64,000 nt of DNA from Pantoea eucalypti (GCF_009646115.1 NZ_CP045720.1:1240001-1304000), one strand, 5' to 3'; counted from the first letter of the stretch, positions 1 to 9,366 are shown. Numbers and translations: made by a program. Notes: a model not told the origin generated them from the letters alone.

Positions 1-578
1 ACAGCACCAGCGAGGTCGTTTGCAGGATTCTGTTCAATCAAAGCATTGTGAACGGCATATCTCATTACCGCCGTAATGCGTTGTTGTAATCGGGAAGCTA
101 ATTCATTGTGTCCTGAAGCTTCTGCTTTTTTCAAAGGAACCAATAAATCACGAGTTTTTAGCTCGCTGATATTACGTTTGCCGATGACTGGGAACACATG
201 GGAAACAAGGCTGTTCAAAACAGTTGTTCTATGACTGTCTGACCAGGTTCTGTTACTGGTATGCCATTGTTGTGCAACTTGCTCAAATGTTAGCAAGCCT
301 TTGCTCTCAATCTTTTCGGCTTTGCGCTTTTCACTTGGGTCTACATGGTTTGCAACGAGCTGACGGGCTTCATCTCTTCTTCGTCTGGCTTCTGACAATG
401 AAACTTCAGGATAAACACCCAGTGCGAGAATTTTCTGTTTGCCAGCGAAGCGATACTGGAAACGCCAGTATTTGGAACCACTTGTGGTGATCAAAAGATG
501 CATACCATTACCGTCTGTCAATTTGACAGGTTTATCAGAAGGCTTTGTATTTCTTACTGTTAACTCAGTGAGCGCCAT
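1..578 (-). CDS. P4-type tyrosine recombinase integrase, N-terminal part (cut by window edge)
   Basis: Reading the minus strand from an ATG at 578 gives an open frame of 192 codons that leaves the window without a stop. It begins MALTELTVRNTKPSDKPVK and contains the WRFQYRF and ALGVYPEVSLSEAR stretches typical of the arm-binding N-terminal domain (DUF4102) of P4/IntS-like integrases, followed by the start of the core-binding domain (LTFEQVAQQWH). The catalytic Arg-His-Arg-Tyr domain would lie to the left of the window and is not seen. The gene sits 180 bp from the 3' end of tRNA-Arg(CCU) and points away from it, the usual arrangement for an island or prophage integrated in a tRNA gene. Whether the element is intact cannot be told here. 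Confidence 0.9.
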   Translation of the reverse strand, partial: MALTELTVRNTKPSDKPVKLTDGNGMHLLITTSGSKYWRFQYRFAGKQKILALGVYPEVSLSEARRRRDEARQLVANHVDPSEKRKAEKIESKGLLTFEQVAQQWHTSNRTWSDSHRTTVLNSLVSHVFPVIGKRNISELKTRDLLVPLKKAEASGHNELASRLQQRITAVMRYAVHNALIEQNPANDLAGA

Positions 579-757
579 ACTAAAAACCCTCTTCTGATGG
601 TATCTGCATTATCGAACTTAAAATACCAACATATGTACCAACAAAACAGCGTGGATTTTGGAATATGACGGTGTACGTTAGTGGGCTACGAAAAGAAGGT
701 AAGCGTTTGAAATTGAAGAGTTGACTAGACTTTAAGATACTTAGGTGGGCTAACATA
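579..757. other. Gap between integrase and tRNA-Arg; probable element end
   Basis: These 179 bases hold no credible gene. They are more AT-rich to the eye than the core genome to the right. By analogy with IntS/P4 systems they should contain the integrase promoter and one attachment-site arm, but no repeat can be identified because the other end of the element lies outside the window. Confidence 0.5.
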
Positions 758-832
758 TGGTGTCCCCTGCAGGAATCGAACCTGCAACTAGCCCTTAGGA
801 GGGGCTCGTTATATCCATTTAACTAAGAGGAC
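758..832 (-). tRNA. argW: tRNA-Arg (anticodon CCU)
   Basis: On the minus strand this is a complete 75-nt cloverleaf ending in an encoded CCA (the plus strand reads TGG at 758-760). The acceptor stem pairs GTCCTCT with AGGGGAC, allowing one G-U pair. The T loop is GTTCGATTC, and the anticodon loop carries CCT in CTCCTAA. The sequence is almost identical to E. coli argW, which also lies beside yfdC and is the integration site of the CPS-53 element with intS. Here too an integrase gene starts just past the tRNA 3' end, so the 3' half of this gene is the likely attachment core. Confidence 0.97.
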
Positions 833-1072
833 AGCGGCGTGCAGTATAGCGAAACAGTCCTGAAAATTCACCAGGTTGCCGCGCGTTTGCTCATTCCGCC
901 AGCAATCCCGGTTTTCTGCACTGAACGCAGTTAAGCACGGACGCGTGCAGACTGTTCACGCTGAAAAGATTCTCCGCTTCAGCCTGACGGTTTGATCTCA
1001 ATATCATAGGTTCAGCCAGCATGCCTGAAAGGCAGACAAAACCGGTAAATCAGCCTTGTCTGCCCTTGCCAT
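833..1072. other. Non-coding gap between tRNA-Arg and yfdC
   Basis: No gene is supported in these 240 bases. The part near yfdC carries one hairpin (listed separately). The part near 833-960 would hold the tRNA promoter on the minus strand, but no clear -35/-10 pair was identified. Confidence 0.6.
1031..1064 (-). terminator. Hairpin downstream of yfdC
   Basis: GGCAGACAA (1031-1039) and TTGTCTGCC (1056-1064) are perfect 9-bp inverted repeats 9 bases past the yfdC stop. On the minus strand the stem is followed by TTTC only, so it is a weak intrinsic terminator or an mRNA 3'-end stabiliser. Confidence 0.45.
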
Positions 1073-2008
1073 TTATTCCGCGTTTTCCTTCTCTTCACGC
1101 TGGCGGCGTTTTTCCTGCTTCCGCTTCTCAGCTTTTGCTTTGGCCACAGCGGCTTCACTCATGTCATTGCGAATCTGTGCATGGCTGATCAACGCAAAAA
1201 TCAGGGTGCCGCCAGTGATGTTGCCGAGCAGCGTCGGCAGGGCAAACGGCCACAGGAATTCATGCCAGCTAATGCTGCCGTTAAACACCAGATAGAGCAC
1301 TTCTACTGAGCCCACGACAATGTGCGCCAGGTCGCCCAGCGCAACCAGCCAGGTCATCATCACAATCACCAGCAGTTTCGCGCCGCCCGCAGAGGGGAAC
1401 ATCCAGACCATGGTGGCGATAATCCAGCCGGAAATGACCGCATTGGCAAACATCTCGCCTGGGGTGTTTTCCATGACCTTCATGCTGATGTCGGTAAACG
1501 CCTGACGGGTGGCCTCGTCAAAAATCGGCATCTCATTGAAGGCCAGCGCACCCAGCGCTGTACCAATCAGGTTACCCAGCAACACAATGCCCCATAACCG
1601 TAACAGCAGGCCCGTGTTACCCCAGGTGGGTTTGTGCATCACCGGTAATACGGCGGTAACGGTATTTTCGGTAAACAGCTGCTGGCGCGCCATAATGACA
1701 ATAACAAAACCAAAGGTATAACCCAGATTTTCCAGCAGGAATGCACCCGGTACGCCATCCAGATGCACCTTAAATATCCCCTTGGCCATCAGCGAAGCGC
1801 CCATGGACAAGCCTGCCGCGATAGCTGACCAGAGCAGCGCCATCCCGTCGCGCTCCAGCTCCTTTTCCCCATCCTGGCGAATCTCTTCATGAATCGCAGC
1901 CGCGCGGGAGGGTAAAGCCTCCTCATCAACTTCGATGTCAGTGCCCTTGTCCTTCTCTTCGCTCTCTACGTCGTTAGGACCCTGCTCATTACCTGATGAA
2001 GGCTTCAT
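1073..2008 (-). CDS. yfdC: Formate/nitrite transporter family inner membrane protein YfdC
   Basis: This 311-residue protein matches the length and sequence pattern of E. coli YfdC (about 310 residues). A hydrophilic acidic N-terminus of about 60 residues precedes six hydrophobic segments of the FNT (FocA/NirC) fold, and the C-terminal tail is rich in Lys, Arg and Glu. The FNT family forms pentameric channels for small monovalent anions; the substrate of YfdC itself is not established. The start at 2008 is preceded by AGGAGA at a good distance. The argW neighbour is conserved with E. coli, but on the other side the ccm operon replaces the expected mlaA. An alternative role in stress response has been suggested for the family member, without proof visible here. 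Confidence 0.9.
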   Translation of the reverse strand: MKPSSGNEQGPNDVESEEKDKGTDIEVDEEALPSRAAAIHEEIRQDGEKELERDGMALLWSAIAAGLSMGASLMAKGIFKVHLDGVPGAFLLENLGYTFGFVIVIMARQQLFTENTVTAVLPVMHKPTWGNTGLLLRLWGIVLLGNLIGTALGALAFNEMPIFDEATRQAFTDISMKVMENTPGEMFANAVISGWIIATMVWMFPSAGGAKLLVIVMMTWLVALGDLAHIVVGSVEVLYLVFNGSISWHEFLWPFALPTLLGNITGGTLIFALISHAQIRNDMSEAAVAKAKAEKRKQEKRRQREEKENAE

Positions 2009-2250
2009 ATTTTCTCCTGGTGATAGTGCTGTAACGTTATAAGCGTAGCCGTTTTTTATTTGCCGGAAATGTAACGTCCGATGCGAATAAGCGTAACAAC
2101 GTTTTTCGGAACTGCATTTTTATTCAGACTGCTGATGAAAACGCACGAATAATCCCTTACCAGCGAAACTGAGCGCTGGCTCACACTTCGGCCCACAGCA
2201 ACATTGTGGTAATATCCCGGCCACTTTTAGCTGGTGCGACTCCCCCTTCA
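2009..2250. other. Divergent intergenic region yfdC/ccmA
   Basis: These 242 bases separate divergent yfdC and the ccm operon and must hold both promoters. No recognised operator was found. A GTG at 2206 opens the ccmA frame earlier, but the extra 15 residues do not resemble CcmA. Confidence 0.5.
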
Positions 2251-2868
2251 ATGCTGGAAATCATTACACTCACTTGTGCATACGACGAACGGTCGCTGTT
2301 CCGGCGGCTCTCATTTCGCGTATCCGCAGGTGACATTGTGCAGATTGAAGGCCCCAATGGTGCCGGTAAAACCTCGTTGCTGCGCCTGCTGGCCGGGCTG
2401 AGCCGTCCTGAAGAGGGTGAAATACGCTGGCAGCAGCAGTCGATCCTGCGTCAGCGTGAAAGCTGGCATCAGGCGATGCTCTATCTGGGTCATCAGCCCG
2501 GCGTCAAAGGCGTGCTCACGCCACTGGAAAATCTGCGCTTTTACCATCCCGATTGCAGTAATGCGCAGATTTTTGCTGCGCTGGAAAGTGTCGATCTCAC
2601 GGGCGACGAAGAGGTGCCCGTCAGCCGGTTGTCGGCAGGGCAGCAGCGTCGGGTAGCGCTGGCACGTCTGTGGCTCAGTCAGGCTCGCGTATGGATTCTT
2701 GACGAGCCGCTGACCGCCATCGACAAAGCGGGTATTGAAAAATTAATGACGCAGTTCGCCCGGCATGCCGATAACGGCGGTGCAGTGATCCTGACCACCC
2801 ATCAGGATTTGCCTGCAGAGGCAGCGCGGGTGCGTAAAATTCGCCTCGGCGATGTGGAGGCAGAGTGA
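2251..2868 (+). CDS. ccmA: Cytochrome c biogenesis heme export ATP-binding protein CcmA
   Basis: CcmA is the ATPase of the CcmABCD complex, which releases heme-loaded CcmE from CcmC for cytochrome c maturation. The 205-residue product has a Walker A motif GPNGAGKTS (residues 34-42), the signature LSAGQQRR and a Walker B WILDEPL. I chose the ATG at 2251 because it aligns with the E. coli start (MLEA...); an in-frame GTG at 2206 would add 15 unrelated residues. Neither start has a strong ribosome site. It is the first gene of a tightly packed nine-gene operon and its stop overlaps the ccmB start. Confidence 0.93.
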   Translation: MLEIITLTCAYDERSLFRRLSFRVSAGDIVQIEGPNGAGKTSLLRLLAGLSRPEEGEIRWQQQSILRQRESWHQAMLYLGHQPGVKGVLTPLENLRFYHPDCSNAQIFAALESVDLTGDEEVPVSRLSAGQQRRVALARLWLSQARVWILDEPLTAIDKAGIEKLMTQFARHADNGGAVILTTHQDLPAEAARVRKIRLGDVEAE

Positions 2869-3527
2869 TGCTGTTTCGCCTCATCCAGCGTGAATTACGC
2901 ATCGCCTTTCGTGGCGGCGCGGATGTCGTCAATCCACTCTGGTTTTTCCTGATCGTCATTACCCTGTTTCCTTTAGGTATCGGACCGGACCCGCAACAGC
3001 TGGCTCGCATTGCACCGGGCGTTGCCTGGGTTGCTGCGCTGCTGGCGTCGCTGCTGGCGCTGGAGCGTCTGTTCCGTGATGACTTCAGCGATGGCTCGCT
3101 GGAGCAACTGGTGTTGCTGCCGACGCCGCTGCCGGTAACGGTTATCGGCAAAGTGGTGGCGCACTGGCTGGTCACTGGCGTGCCACTGATTATCCTGTCG
3201 CCGCTGGCCGCGCTGCTGCTGTCACTGGATTTTAATGGCTGGCGGGCAATGGCCCTGACGCTGTTGCTGGGTACGCCAACCCTGAGTTTTCTCGGTGCGA
3301 TTGGCGTGGGTCTGACGGTGGGTTTACGGCGCGGCGGCGTGCTGCTGAGCCTGCTGGTATTACCGCTGGCTATTCCGGTTTTAATCTTCGCCAGTGCGGC
3401 GATGGAGGCGGCCAGTCAGGGGTTGCCGATTGGCGGCTATCTGGCGATTCTTGGCGCTATGTTGATGGGCAGTGCGACACTCGCGCCGTTTGCTACGGCG
3501 GCGGCGCTACGCATCACGTTGCAATAG
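2868..3527 (+). CDS. ccmB: Heme exporter membrane subunit CcmB
   Basis: The product (219 residues from ATG at 2868, or 220 from the adjacent GTG at 2865) is strongly hydrophobic with about six membrane segments. It matches E. coli CcmB closely, for instance NPLWFFLIVITLFPL near the N-terminus and LALERLFRDD around residue 65. It is the permease-like partner of CcmA in the inner membrane. The start codon overlaps the ccmA stop (TGATG), which indicates translational coupling. A 67-bp gap to ccmC is the longest inside the operon. Confidence 0.95.
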   Translation: MLFRLIQRELRIAFRGGADVVNPLWFFLIVITLFPLGIGPDPQQLARIAPGVAWVAALLASLLALERLFRDDFSDGSLEQLVLLPTPLPVTVIGKVVAHWLVTGVPLIILSPLAALLLSLDFNGWRAMALTLLLGTPTLSFLGAIGVGLTVGLRRGGVLLSLLVLPLAIPVLIFASAAMEAASQGLPIGGYLAILGAMLMGSATLAPFATAAALRITLQ

Positions 3528-3594
3528 CCACTTTGCAATAACCGCGCGTACAAGACGCGGCAACACTCTTTTATCGTTAATGTGAGCATTTGAT

Positions 3595-4335
3595 ATGTGG
3601 AAAGCGTTACATCAGCTGGCCAGACCCGAACGGCTTTATCAGTTTTCGGGGCGACTGGTTCCGTGGTTCGCCATCGCCGGGCTGGCGGCGTTGCTGCTGG
3701 GCTGGGTCTGGGGATTTGGATACGCACCCGCTGACTATCAGCAGGGCGACAGCTTCCGCATCATGTACATTCATGTGCCCGCTGCGATGTGGTCGATGGG
3801 GGTTTATGCTTCAATGGCCATCGCCGCCTTTATCGGCCTGGTGTGGCAGATGAAAATGGCCGATCTGGTTTCCGCCGCCATGGCTCCGGTGGGTGCGGTT
3901 TTTACCTTTATTGCGCTGGTCACCGGCTCGGCATGGGGCAAGCCGATGTGGGGCACCTGGTGGATCTGGGATGCCCGCCTCACATCAGAGCTGGTACTGC
4001 TGTTCCTCTATATGGGTGTGATTGCGCTGTATCACGCTTTTGATGACCGCCGCACCGCAGGCCGGGCCGCGGGTATTTTGATTCTGGTCGGCGTGGTCAA
4101 TCTGCCGATCATTCACTTCTCAGTGCAGTGGTGGAATACCCTGCATCAGGGCTCGTCGGGCATTCTCCAGCAGGCGATTGCGCCGGTTATGCGCACGCCG
4201 CTGCGCTGGGCAATCCTCGGTTATCTGCTGGTCTTTATTACGCTGACGCTGATGCGACTGCGTAACCTGATTCTGTTAACCGAACGTCATCGTCCCTGGG
4301 CGATTGATGTGGCGAAGCGGGGGGAGCAGGCATGA
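3595..4335 (+). CDS. ccmC: Heme-handling protein CcmC
   Basis: CcmC binds heme at the periplasmic face and loads it covalently onto CcmE. The 246-residue protein has six predicted membrane segments and carries the tryptophan-rich motif (WGTWWIWDARLTSEL, about residues 120-134) of the heme-handling-protein superfamily, plus conserved His residues in the flanking loops (for example HVPAA and HFSVQWWN). Its length equals that of E. coli CcmC (245). The start MWKALHQLARP aligns with the family. Its end overlaps ccmD by 4 nt (ATGA). Confidence 0.96.
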   Translation: MWKALHQLARPERLYQFSGRLVPWFAIAGLAALLLGWVWGFGYAPADYQQGDSFRIMYIHVPAAMWSMGVYASMAIAAFIGLVWQMKMADLVSAAMAPVGAVFTFIALVTGSAWGKPMWGTWWIWDARLTSELVLLFLYMGVIALYHAFDDRRTAGRAAGILILVGVVNLPIIHFSVQWWNTLHQGSSGILQQAIAPVMRTPLRWAILGYLLVFITLTLMRLRNLILLTERHRPWAIDVAKRGEQA

Positions 4336-4565
4336 CTCCAGCCTTTTCCTCCTGGCACGCCTTCTTTGCGATGGGCGGTTACGCTTTCTACGTCTGGCTG
4401 GCAGTGGCCTGCACGTTGCTTTCACTGATCGGCCTGACGCTGCATACCCTGTTACTGCGCCGCCGTTTGCTGGCGGAGATTCGCCAGCGTGACGCACGTG
4501 AACGTCGCATCCGGGCAGCAAAATCGAAAAAAGCCGCGACTGAAGCGGCAGGAGAGAAGTTGTGA
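4332..4565 (+). CDS. ccmD: Heme exporter protein CcmD
   Basis: This is a 77-residue protein with one membrane segment (about residues 16-40) followed by a basic cytoplasmic tail rich in Arg, Lys and Ala. That is the usual form of CcmD, which holds heme-loaded CcmE in the CcmABCD complex until ATP hydrolysis releases it. It is slightly longer than the E. coli protein (69). Position and ATGA/GTGA overlaps with ccmC and ccmE confirm the call better than the sequence, which is poorly conserved in this family. Confidence 0.92.
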   Translation: MTPAFSSWHAFFAMGGYAFYVWLAVACTLLSLIGLTLHTLLLRRRLLAEIRQRDARERRIRAAKSKKAATEAAGEKL

Positions 4566-5047
4566 ATATCCGTCGACGCAACCGCCTTTATGCGGCCCTG
4601 GCGATCCTGCTCGGTCTTGGCCTGGCCACCGCGCTGGTGATGTATGCGCTGCGCTCAAACATCGATCTCTTCTATACCCCAGGCGAAATCCTCTACGGCA
4701 AAGGGGAGGCGCACGAGAAGCCCGAAGCGGGACAGCGGCTGCGCGTCGGTGGCATGGTGATGCCCGGCAGCGTCCGGCGCGATCCGAAAACGCTGGCTGT
4801 GTCGTTCAAACTTTATGATGCGCGTGGTGTGGTCAGCGTCAGTTTTGAAGGGATCCTGCCGGACCTGTTCCGTGAAGGGCAGGGCGTTGTCGCGCAGGGC
4901 GTGCTGGCGGCGGGCAACCAGGTGATCGCCAAAGAGGTTCTGGCAAAACATGATGAGAAATATACGCCGCCGGAGATTGAAAACGCGATGAAGAGTGATC
5001 AAACTGGCCCGCAGTCGCGCTATCAGGTGGGAAATAAATCATCATGA
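4562..5047 (+). CDS. ccmE: Periplasmic heme chaperone CcmE
   Basis: CcmE carries heme covalently from CcmC to the CcmF/CcmH ligase. The 161-residue protein has an N-terminal membrane anchor (about residues 9-30), an OB-fold periplasmic domain and the heme-attachment site [12 protein letters not shown] with His130, the same position as in E. coli. Translation starts with GTG at 4562 inside the ccmD stop (GTGA). The stop overlaps the ccmF start by 4 nt. Confidence 0.96.
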   Translation: MNIRRRNRLYAALAILLGLGLATALVMYALRSNIDLFYTPGEILYGKGEAHEKPEAGQRLRVGGMVMPGSVRRDPKTLAVSFKLYDARGVVSVSFEGILPDLFREGQGVVAQGVLAAGNQVIAKEVLAKHDEKYTPPEIENAMKSDQTGPQSRYQVGNKSS

Positions 5048-7002
5048 TGCCCGAAATCGGAACCTTTCTGCTCTGCCTGGCGCTGGGCCTCTCCCTGTTG
5101 CTGAGCAGCTATCCACTGTGGGGCGCGGTGCGCCAGGATGCCCGCCTGATGGCGATGGCGCGTCCGCTGGCCTCGGGTCTGTTTGTCTGTATCGCGGCGG
5201 CGTTTGCACTGCTGGTCTGGGCCTTTATCAGCAACGACTTTACCGTTGCCTATGTCGTCACCAACTCTAACAGCCTGCTGCCGGTTTACTATCGCATCGC
5301 CGCCACCTGGGGCGCACATGAAGGATCGCTGCTGTTGTGGGTGTTGCTGCTGAGCACCTGGACACTGGCGGTGGCGATATTCAGTCGTGGTATGCCGCAG
5401 GATGCGCTGGCACGCGTGCTGGCAGTGATGGGGATGATCAATCTTGGCTTCCTGCTGTTTATCCTGCTGACGTCTAATCCGTTTGGCCGCACGCTGCCGG
5501 ACTTCCCGATAGACGGCCATGACCTGAATCCCATGCTGCAGGATATCGGCCTGATCTTCCATCCGCCGCTGCTCTATATGGGCTATGTCGGCTTTTCGGT
5601 GGCGTTTGCGTTTGCCATCGCCTCACTGATGGCTGGCCGGCTGGATACCGCCTGGGCGCGCTGGTCACGCCCGTGGACGACCGCGGCCTGGGTCTTTCTG
5701 ACCATTGGCATCGTACTGGGATCGGCGTGGGCCTATTACGAGCTGGGCTGGGGCGGCTGGTGGTTCTGGGATCCGGTTGAAAATGCGTCGTTTATGCCGT
5801 GGCTGGCGGGCACCGCCCTGATGCACTCGCTGGCGGTCACTGAAAAGCGTGGCACCTTCAAAGCGTGGACTGTGCTGCTGGCGATTACGGCGTTTTCGCT
5901 GAGCCTGCTGGGGACGTTCCTGGTGCGATCCGGGGTGCTGGTGTCGGTGCATTCCTTCGCCTCCGATCCGGCGCGCGGGATGTTTATCCTCGCGTTTCTG
6001 GTGATTGTCATCGGCAGTTCGCTGCTGCTTTACGCCATCAAAGGCGGGCAGGTGCGTGGCCGGGTACAGAATGAAACCTGGTCGCGCGAATCATTTTTGC
6101 TGGGCAATAATGTGCTGCTGATTGCCGCGATGCTGGTGGTCCTGCTCGGCACGCTGTTGCCACTGGTACATAAGCAACTGGGGCTGGGCAGCATTTCGGT
6201 CGGCGAGCCGTTCTTCAACACCATGTTCAGCTGGCTGATGGCGCCGTTTGCGCTACTGATGGGAATCGGACCGCTGGTGCGCTGGCGTCGCGATGAACCG
6301 CAAAAGCTGGCAAAACGGCTGGCACTGGCGCTGATCGTGACCCTGGCCTGTTCCATGATCATTCCCTGGTGGTTGCAGGATCGCATTGAGGCGATGACCG
6401 TGGTTGGCCTGCTGATGTCGCTCTGGATTATTGTACTGACACTGCTGGAGCTGCACGAACGCGCCACCCATCGTCACCTGTTCTTTGCCGGATTACGTCA
6501 TCTGTCACGCAGTCACTGGGGCATGGTGCTGGGCCATCTGGGCGTAGGGGTCACGGTGATTGGCATTGCATTCAGCACGCAGTACAGCGTGGAGCGCGAT
6601 GTGCGGATGAAAGCAGGCGATAGTGTCGATATTCATCACTATCACTTTGTCTTCCGTGGTGTGCAGAATCTGCAGGGGCCGAACTACAGCGGCGGCATGG
6701 GTATTATTGATGTCACCCGCAACGGCAAACATGAAGCAACACTGCAGGCGGAAAAACGCTTTTACACCGCTGCCCGCACCATGATGACTGAAGCGGCGAT
6801 CGATGGCGGTTTCAGCCGCGATCTCTATGCGGCGCTGGGCGAAGAGCTGGATGATGACAGCTGGGCCGTGCGCATTTACTACAAACCCTTTGTTCGCTGG
6901 ATCTGGTTCGGTGGCGCACTGATGGCGCTGGGTGGCCTATTCTGCCTGTTCGATCCCCGCTACCGTTCGCGCAAAAAAGCGGAAACGGAGGCGCGGACAT
7001 GA
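5044..7002 (+). CDS. ccmF: Cytochrome c-type heme lyase subunit CcmF
   Basis: CcmF is the core of the heme ligase that reduces heme and attaches it to apocytochrome c. The 652-residue protein is highly hydrophobic with many membrane segments and carries the tryptophan-rich motif [16 protein letters not shown] (about residues 236-251), plus conserved His residues in periplasmic loops such as [11 protein letters not shown] and [11 protein letters not shown] large periplasmic loop lies before the last membrane segment. The length is close to E. coli CcmF (647). ATGATG at 5044 overlaps the ccmE stop. Confidence 0.97.
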   Translation: MMPEIGTFLLCLALGLSLLLSSYPLWGAVRQDARLMAMARPLASGLFVCIAAAFALLVWAFISNDFTVAYVVTNSNSLLPVYYRIAATWGAHEGSLLLWVLLLSTWTLAVAIFSRGMPQDALARVLAVMGMINLGFLLFILLTSNPFGRTLPDFPIDGHDLNPMLQDIGLIFHPPLLYMGYVGFSVAFAFAIASLMAGRLDTAWARWSRPWTTAAWVFLTIGIVLGSAWAYYELGWGGWWFWDPVENASFMPWLAGTALMHSLAVTEKRGTFKAWTVLLAITAFSLSLLGTFLVRSGVLVSVHSFASDPARGMFILAFLVIVIGSSLLLYAIKGGQVRGRVQNETWSRESFLLGNNVLLIAAMLVVLLGTLLPLVHKQLGLGSISVGEPFFNTMFSWLMAPFALLMGIGPLVRWRRDEPQKLAKRLALALIVTLACSMIIPWWLQDRIEAMTVVGLLMSLWIIVLTLLELHERATHRHLFFAGLRHLSRSHWGMVLGHLGVGVTVIGIAFSTQYSVERDVRMKAGDSVDIHHYHFVFRGVQNLQGPNYSGGMGIIDVTRNGKHEATLQAEKRFYTAARTMMTEAAIDGGFSRDLYAALGEELDDDSWAVRIYYKPFVRWIWFGGALMALGGLFCLFDPRYRSRKKAETEART

Positions 7003-7556
7003 ATAAGAAAATCCTGTTCATTCCCCTGATGCTGTTTCTGCTGCTGGCGGCGGCGCTGCTGTGGCAGCTGACCCGCAATGCCGAGGGTGACGATCCGACC
7101 CGACTCGAATCTGCGCTGATTGGCAAACCGGTGCCGCTGTTCCGGCTGGAAGCACTGGATCAGCCGGGCAAAATCTACGATCAGCATGTGCTGACGGATG
7201 GCAAGCCGATGTTGCTGAATGTCTGGGCGACCTGGTGTCCGACCTGCCGCGCAGAGCATCAGTATCTGAATACGCTGGCGGAGCAGGGCATCCGCGTGGT
7301 GGGGCTGAACTACAAAGACGATCGACGCAAGGCCGTTAACTGGCTGAACACGCTGGGCAATCCCTATGCGCTGAGTCTTTATGATGGCAACGGTATGCTG
7401 GGACTCGATCTTGGTGTCTATGGCGCGCCGGAAACCTTCCTGATCGACGGCAAAGGAATCATTCGTTATCGCCATGCGGGCGATCTGAATGTGCGTGTCT
7501 GGGAGCAGGAAGTGAAACCGTTGTGGATGAAATACAGCGCGGAGGCGGGATCATGA
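6999..7556 (+). CDS. ccmG: Thiol:disulfide interchange protein CcmG (DsbE)
   Basis: This membrane-anchored thioredoxin-fold protein keeps the CXXCH thiols of apocytochrome c reduced, with electrons from DsbD. The 185-residue protein has an N-terminal anchor (about residues 5-24) and the active site WATWCPTC with Cys80 and Cys83, matching E. coli numbering and length. The typical downstream elements VVGLNYKDD and YGAPETFLIDGKG are present. It overlaps ccmF by 4 nt and ccmH by 4 nt. Confidence 0.96.
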   Translation: MNKKILFIPLMLFLLLAAALLWQLTRNAEGDDPTRLESALIGKPVPLFRLEALDQPGKIYDQHVLTDGKPMLLNVWATWCPTCRAEHQYLNTLAEQGIRVVGLNYKDDRRKAVNWLNTLGNPYALSLYDGNGMLGLDLGVYGAPETFLIDGKGIIRYRHAGDLNVRVWEQEVKPLWMKYSAEAGS

Positions 7557-8005
7557 GAACGCTGTTACTGCTCTGCGGCCTGCTGTTCAGCATCAATCTC
7601 TGGGCGACCATCGACACGCTGCAATTTGACTCGGTAGCCCAGGAAGAGCAATACCGTGACCTGACTGCGTCGTTGCGTTGTCCGAAATGTCAGAACAACA
7701 GCATCGCCGACTCGAATGCCATGATTGCCGCCGACATGCGATTAAAGGTCTACGAGCTGATGAAGCAGGGCCAGAGTCGCCAGCAGATCATCGACTATAT
7801 GGTGGCGCGTTACGGCAATTTCGTCAGCTATTCGCCACCGGTCACGCCCTCCACCCTGATTCTCTGGGCGGGCCCGGCGCTGTTTGCGCTACTGGGCGGC
7901 GCGGTGATCATCCTGCGCAGCCGTCAGCGTAAAACCCGCAGCGAGCTGGATGAAGATGAGCAACAGCGTCTTAATGCGCTACTGAAGTCAGACAGGAAGC
8001 CGTAA
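7553..8005 (+). CDS. ccmH: Cytochrome c maturation protein CcmH (short, non-fused form)
   Basis: CcmH is a periplasmic thiol-redox component of the heme ligase. The 150-residue product has a signal/anchor (residues 1-18), the redox motif LRCPKCQNNS with Cys43 and Cys46, and one C-terminal membrane segment. I chose ATG at 7553 (MRTLLLLCGLL), which overlaps the ccmG stop; an upstream in-frame ATG at 7523 lies inside ccmG. In E. coli K-12 this domain is fused to a CcmI-like TPR domain in one 350-residue protein; here the two are separate genes. Confidence 0.95.
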   Translation: MRTLLLLCGLLFSINLWATIDTLQFDSVAQEEQYRDLTASLRCPKCQNNSIADSNAMIAADMRLKVYELMKQGQSRQQIIDYMVARYGNFVSYSPPVTPSTLILWAGPALFALLGGAVIILRSRQRKTRSELDEDEQQRLNALLKSDRKP

Positions 8006-9216
8006 TGAGTGCATTTTGGATCACCCTTTTTCTGTTACTGCTGGCAGCCTGCACGCTGTTTATGGCGGCGGGCTGGCGGCAACGTCAGGCCAGCACAGGC
8101 GATCGCGATCGTCTTAATCAGCGCTTCTACCATCAGCGCATAGATGAGCTGGCGCAGGATGAAGCGCAGGGCGTGGTCGCTGAACGTCCGCTGATGGAGC
8201 GGGAATTAGAGCAGACACTACTGGCGGATATTCCGCCGTCACAGGCAATGCAATCACACACCAGCAGCCGCTGGATTTTGCTGCCAGGCCTGATTGTACT
8301 GATTGCGGTCTCGCTGGGCACTTATCTGAAAACCGGCGGCCTGGCACAATTCACTGGCTGGATGCAGGTGCAGCAGGCGTATCCTGAGCTGCGTGCCCGT
8401 CTGATGGACCCTGGCGCTAAACCGCTGAGCATGGAAGAGCTGGCGCGTTTAGAGCTCGGATTGCGTACCGCATTGCAAACAGAACCGGATAATCTGGCCG
8501 ACTGGACGATGCTGGGGCGGCTCGGCATGGTGCTGAATAATACAGAGATCGCCAGTCAGGCCTTTGAGCATGCTTTACAGCTGGCCCCCAACGATCTGGC
8601 GCTCAAACAGGATTATGCAGAGGTTCTGACGCGATCTTCTGACCCGCAGGATAACCGGCAGGCGTCACTGCTGCTGCAATCATTGCTGAAAGCAGATCCG
8701 CACAACCTGCGGACGCTGAGCCTGCTGGCGTTTAATGCTTACGGACAGCAGCAATACGATCAGGCTATCGACGCATGGCAGACGCTTTTAGCTCTGTTGC
8801 CTGCCGATGACAAGCGGCACGCGATGATCGCCCGCAGCATTGAAAAGGCCAGAAGTGAGGCAGGGCAGCAGAGTCGTCAGCTGGCGCTGACCGTGACGCT
8901 GACACCTGAGGCAGAAAAAATGTTACCGCCAGACGGAGTGTTGTATATTTCGGTTTCTGACGGGGATTCACCCGTGCCGGTGGCGGTTAAGCGGATGCCG
9001 CTGAGTCATTTCCCGCTGACGCTGACGCTCGATGACAGTAACGCCATGATGCCAGATCGCCTGCTTTCGGCGCAGCATCAGGTCGCAGTAAGGGTGCGCG
9101 TTTCACGCGATGGCAGCGCCAATCCGCAGCCGGGTGACTGGCTGGGGCTGAGCGCCGTAACGCCCTGGGATGGGCATCAGTCCATCGCGGTAGAGATCAA
9201 TAAGCAGCTTCCCTGA
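8005..9216 (+). CDS. ccmI: Cytochrome c maturation TPR protein CcmI
   Basis: CcmI is an apocytochrome c chaperone that presents substrates to CcmFH. The 403-residue protein has two N-terminal membrane segments (residues about 3-22 and 92-112) flanking a short loop. A periplasmic TPR region (DNLADWTMLGRLGMVL, ASQAFEHALQLAPNDLAL and LRTLSLLAFNAYGQQQYDQA) follows, then a C-terminal beta-rich domain typical of long CcmI proteins. Its start overlaps the ccmH stop (TAATG). It is the last gene of the ccm operon; no strong terminator follows before mlaA. Confidence 0.93.
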   Translation: MSAFWITLFLLLLAACTLFMAAGWRQRQASTGDRDRLNQRFYHQRIDELAQDEAQGVVAERPLMERELEQTLLADIPPSQAMQSHTSSRWILLPGLIVLIAVSLGTYLKTGGLAQFTGWMQVQQAYPELRARLMDPGAKPLSMEELARLELGLRTALQTEPDNLADWTMLGRLGMVLNNTEIASQAFEHALQLAPNDLALKQDYAEVLTRSSDPQDNRQASLLLQSLLKADPHNLRTLSLLAFNAYGQQQYDQAIDAWQTLLALLPADDKRHAMIARSIEKARSEAGQQSRQLALTVTLTPEAEKMLPPDGVLYISVSDGDSPVPVAVKRMPLSHFPLTLTLDDSNAMMPDRLLSAQHQVAVRVRVSRDGSANPQPGDWLGLSAVTPWDGHQSIAVEINKQLP

Positions 9217-9366
9217 ACGTAAAAATTGATAATGTTAACAATGATGCGTGCCATTGCCTGCTGCCTCTGGCACAAAGTCAGCTATGCTCATCGGGTAAGC
9301 CGATTCGACTCCGGGCTGTGACCTGAACGATGGGTAGACCTTTTTCATCCGCACAGGGAGATTGGA

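Noticed and set aside
224..490. 88-codon plus-strand frame
   Set aside because: It lies antisense to the integrase N-terminal domain, which has clear family motifs; no ribosome site or known product.
2206..2250. Longer ccmA starting at GTG 2206
   Set aside because: The added 15 residues do not align with CcmA proteins; the ATG at 2251 fits the family.
5023..5562. 179-codon minus-strand frame inside ccmF
   Set aside because: Composition is Gln/Arg-rich as expected for the complement of a hydrophobic membrane gene; ccmF is conserved over the whole span.
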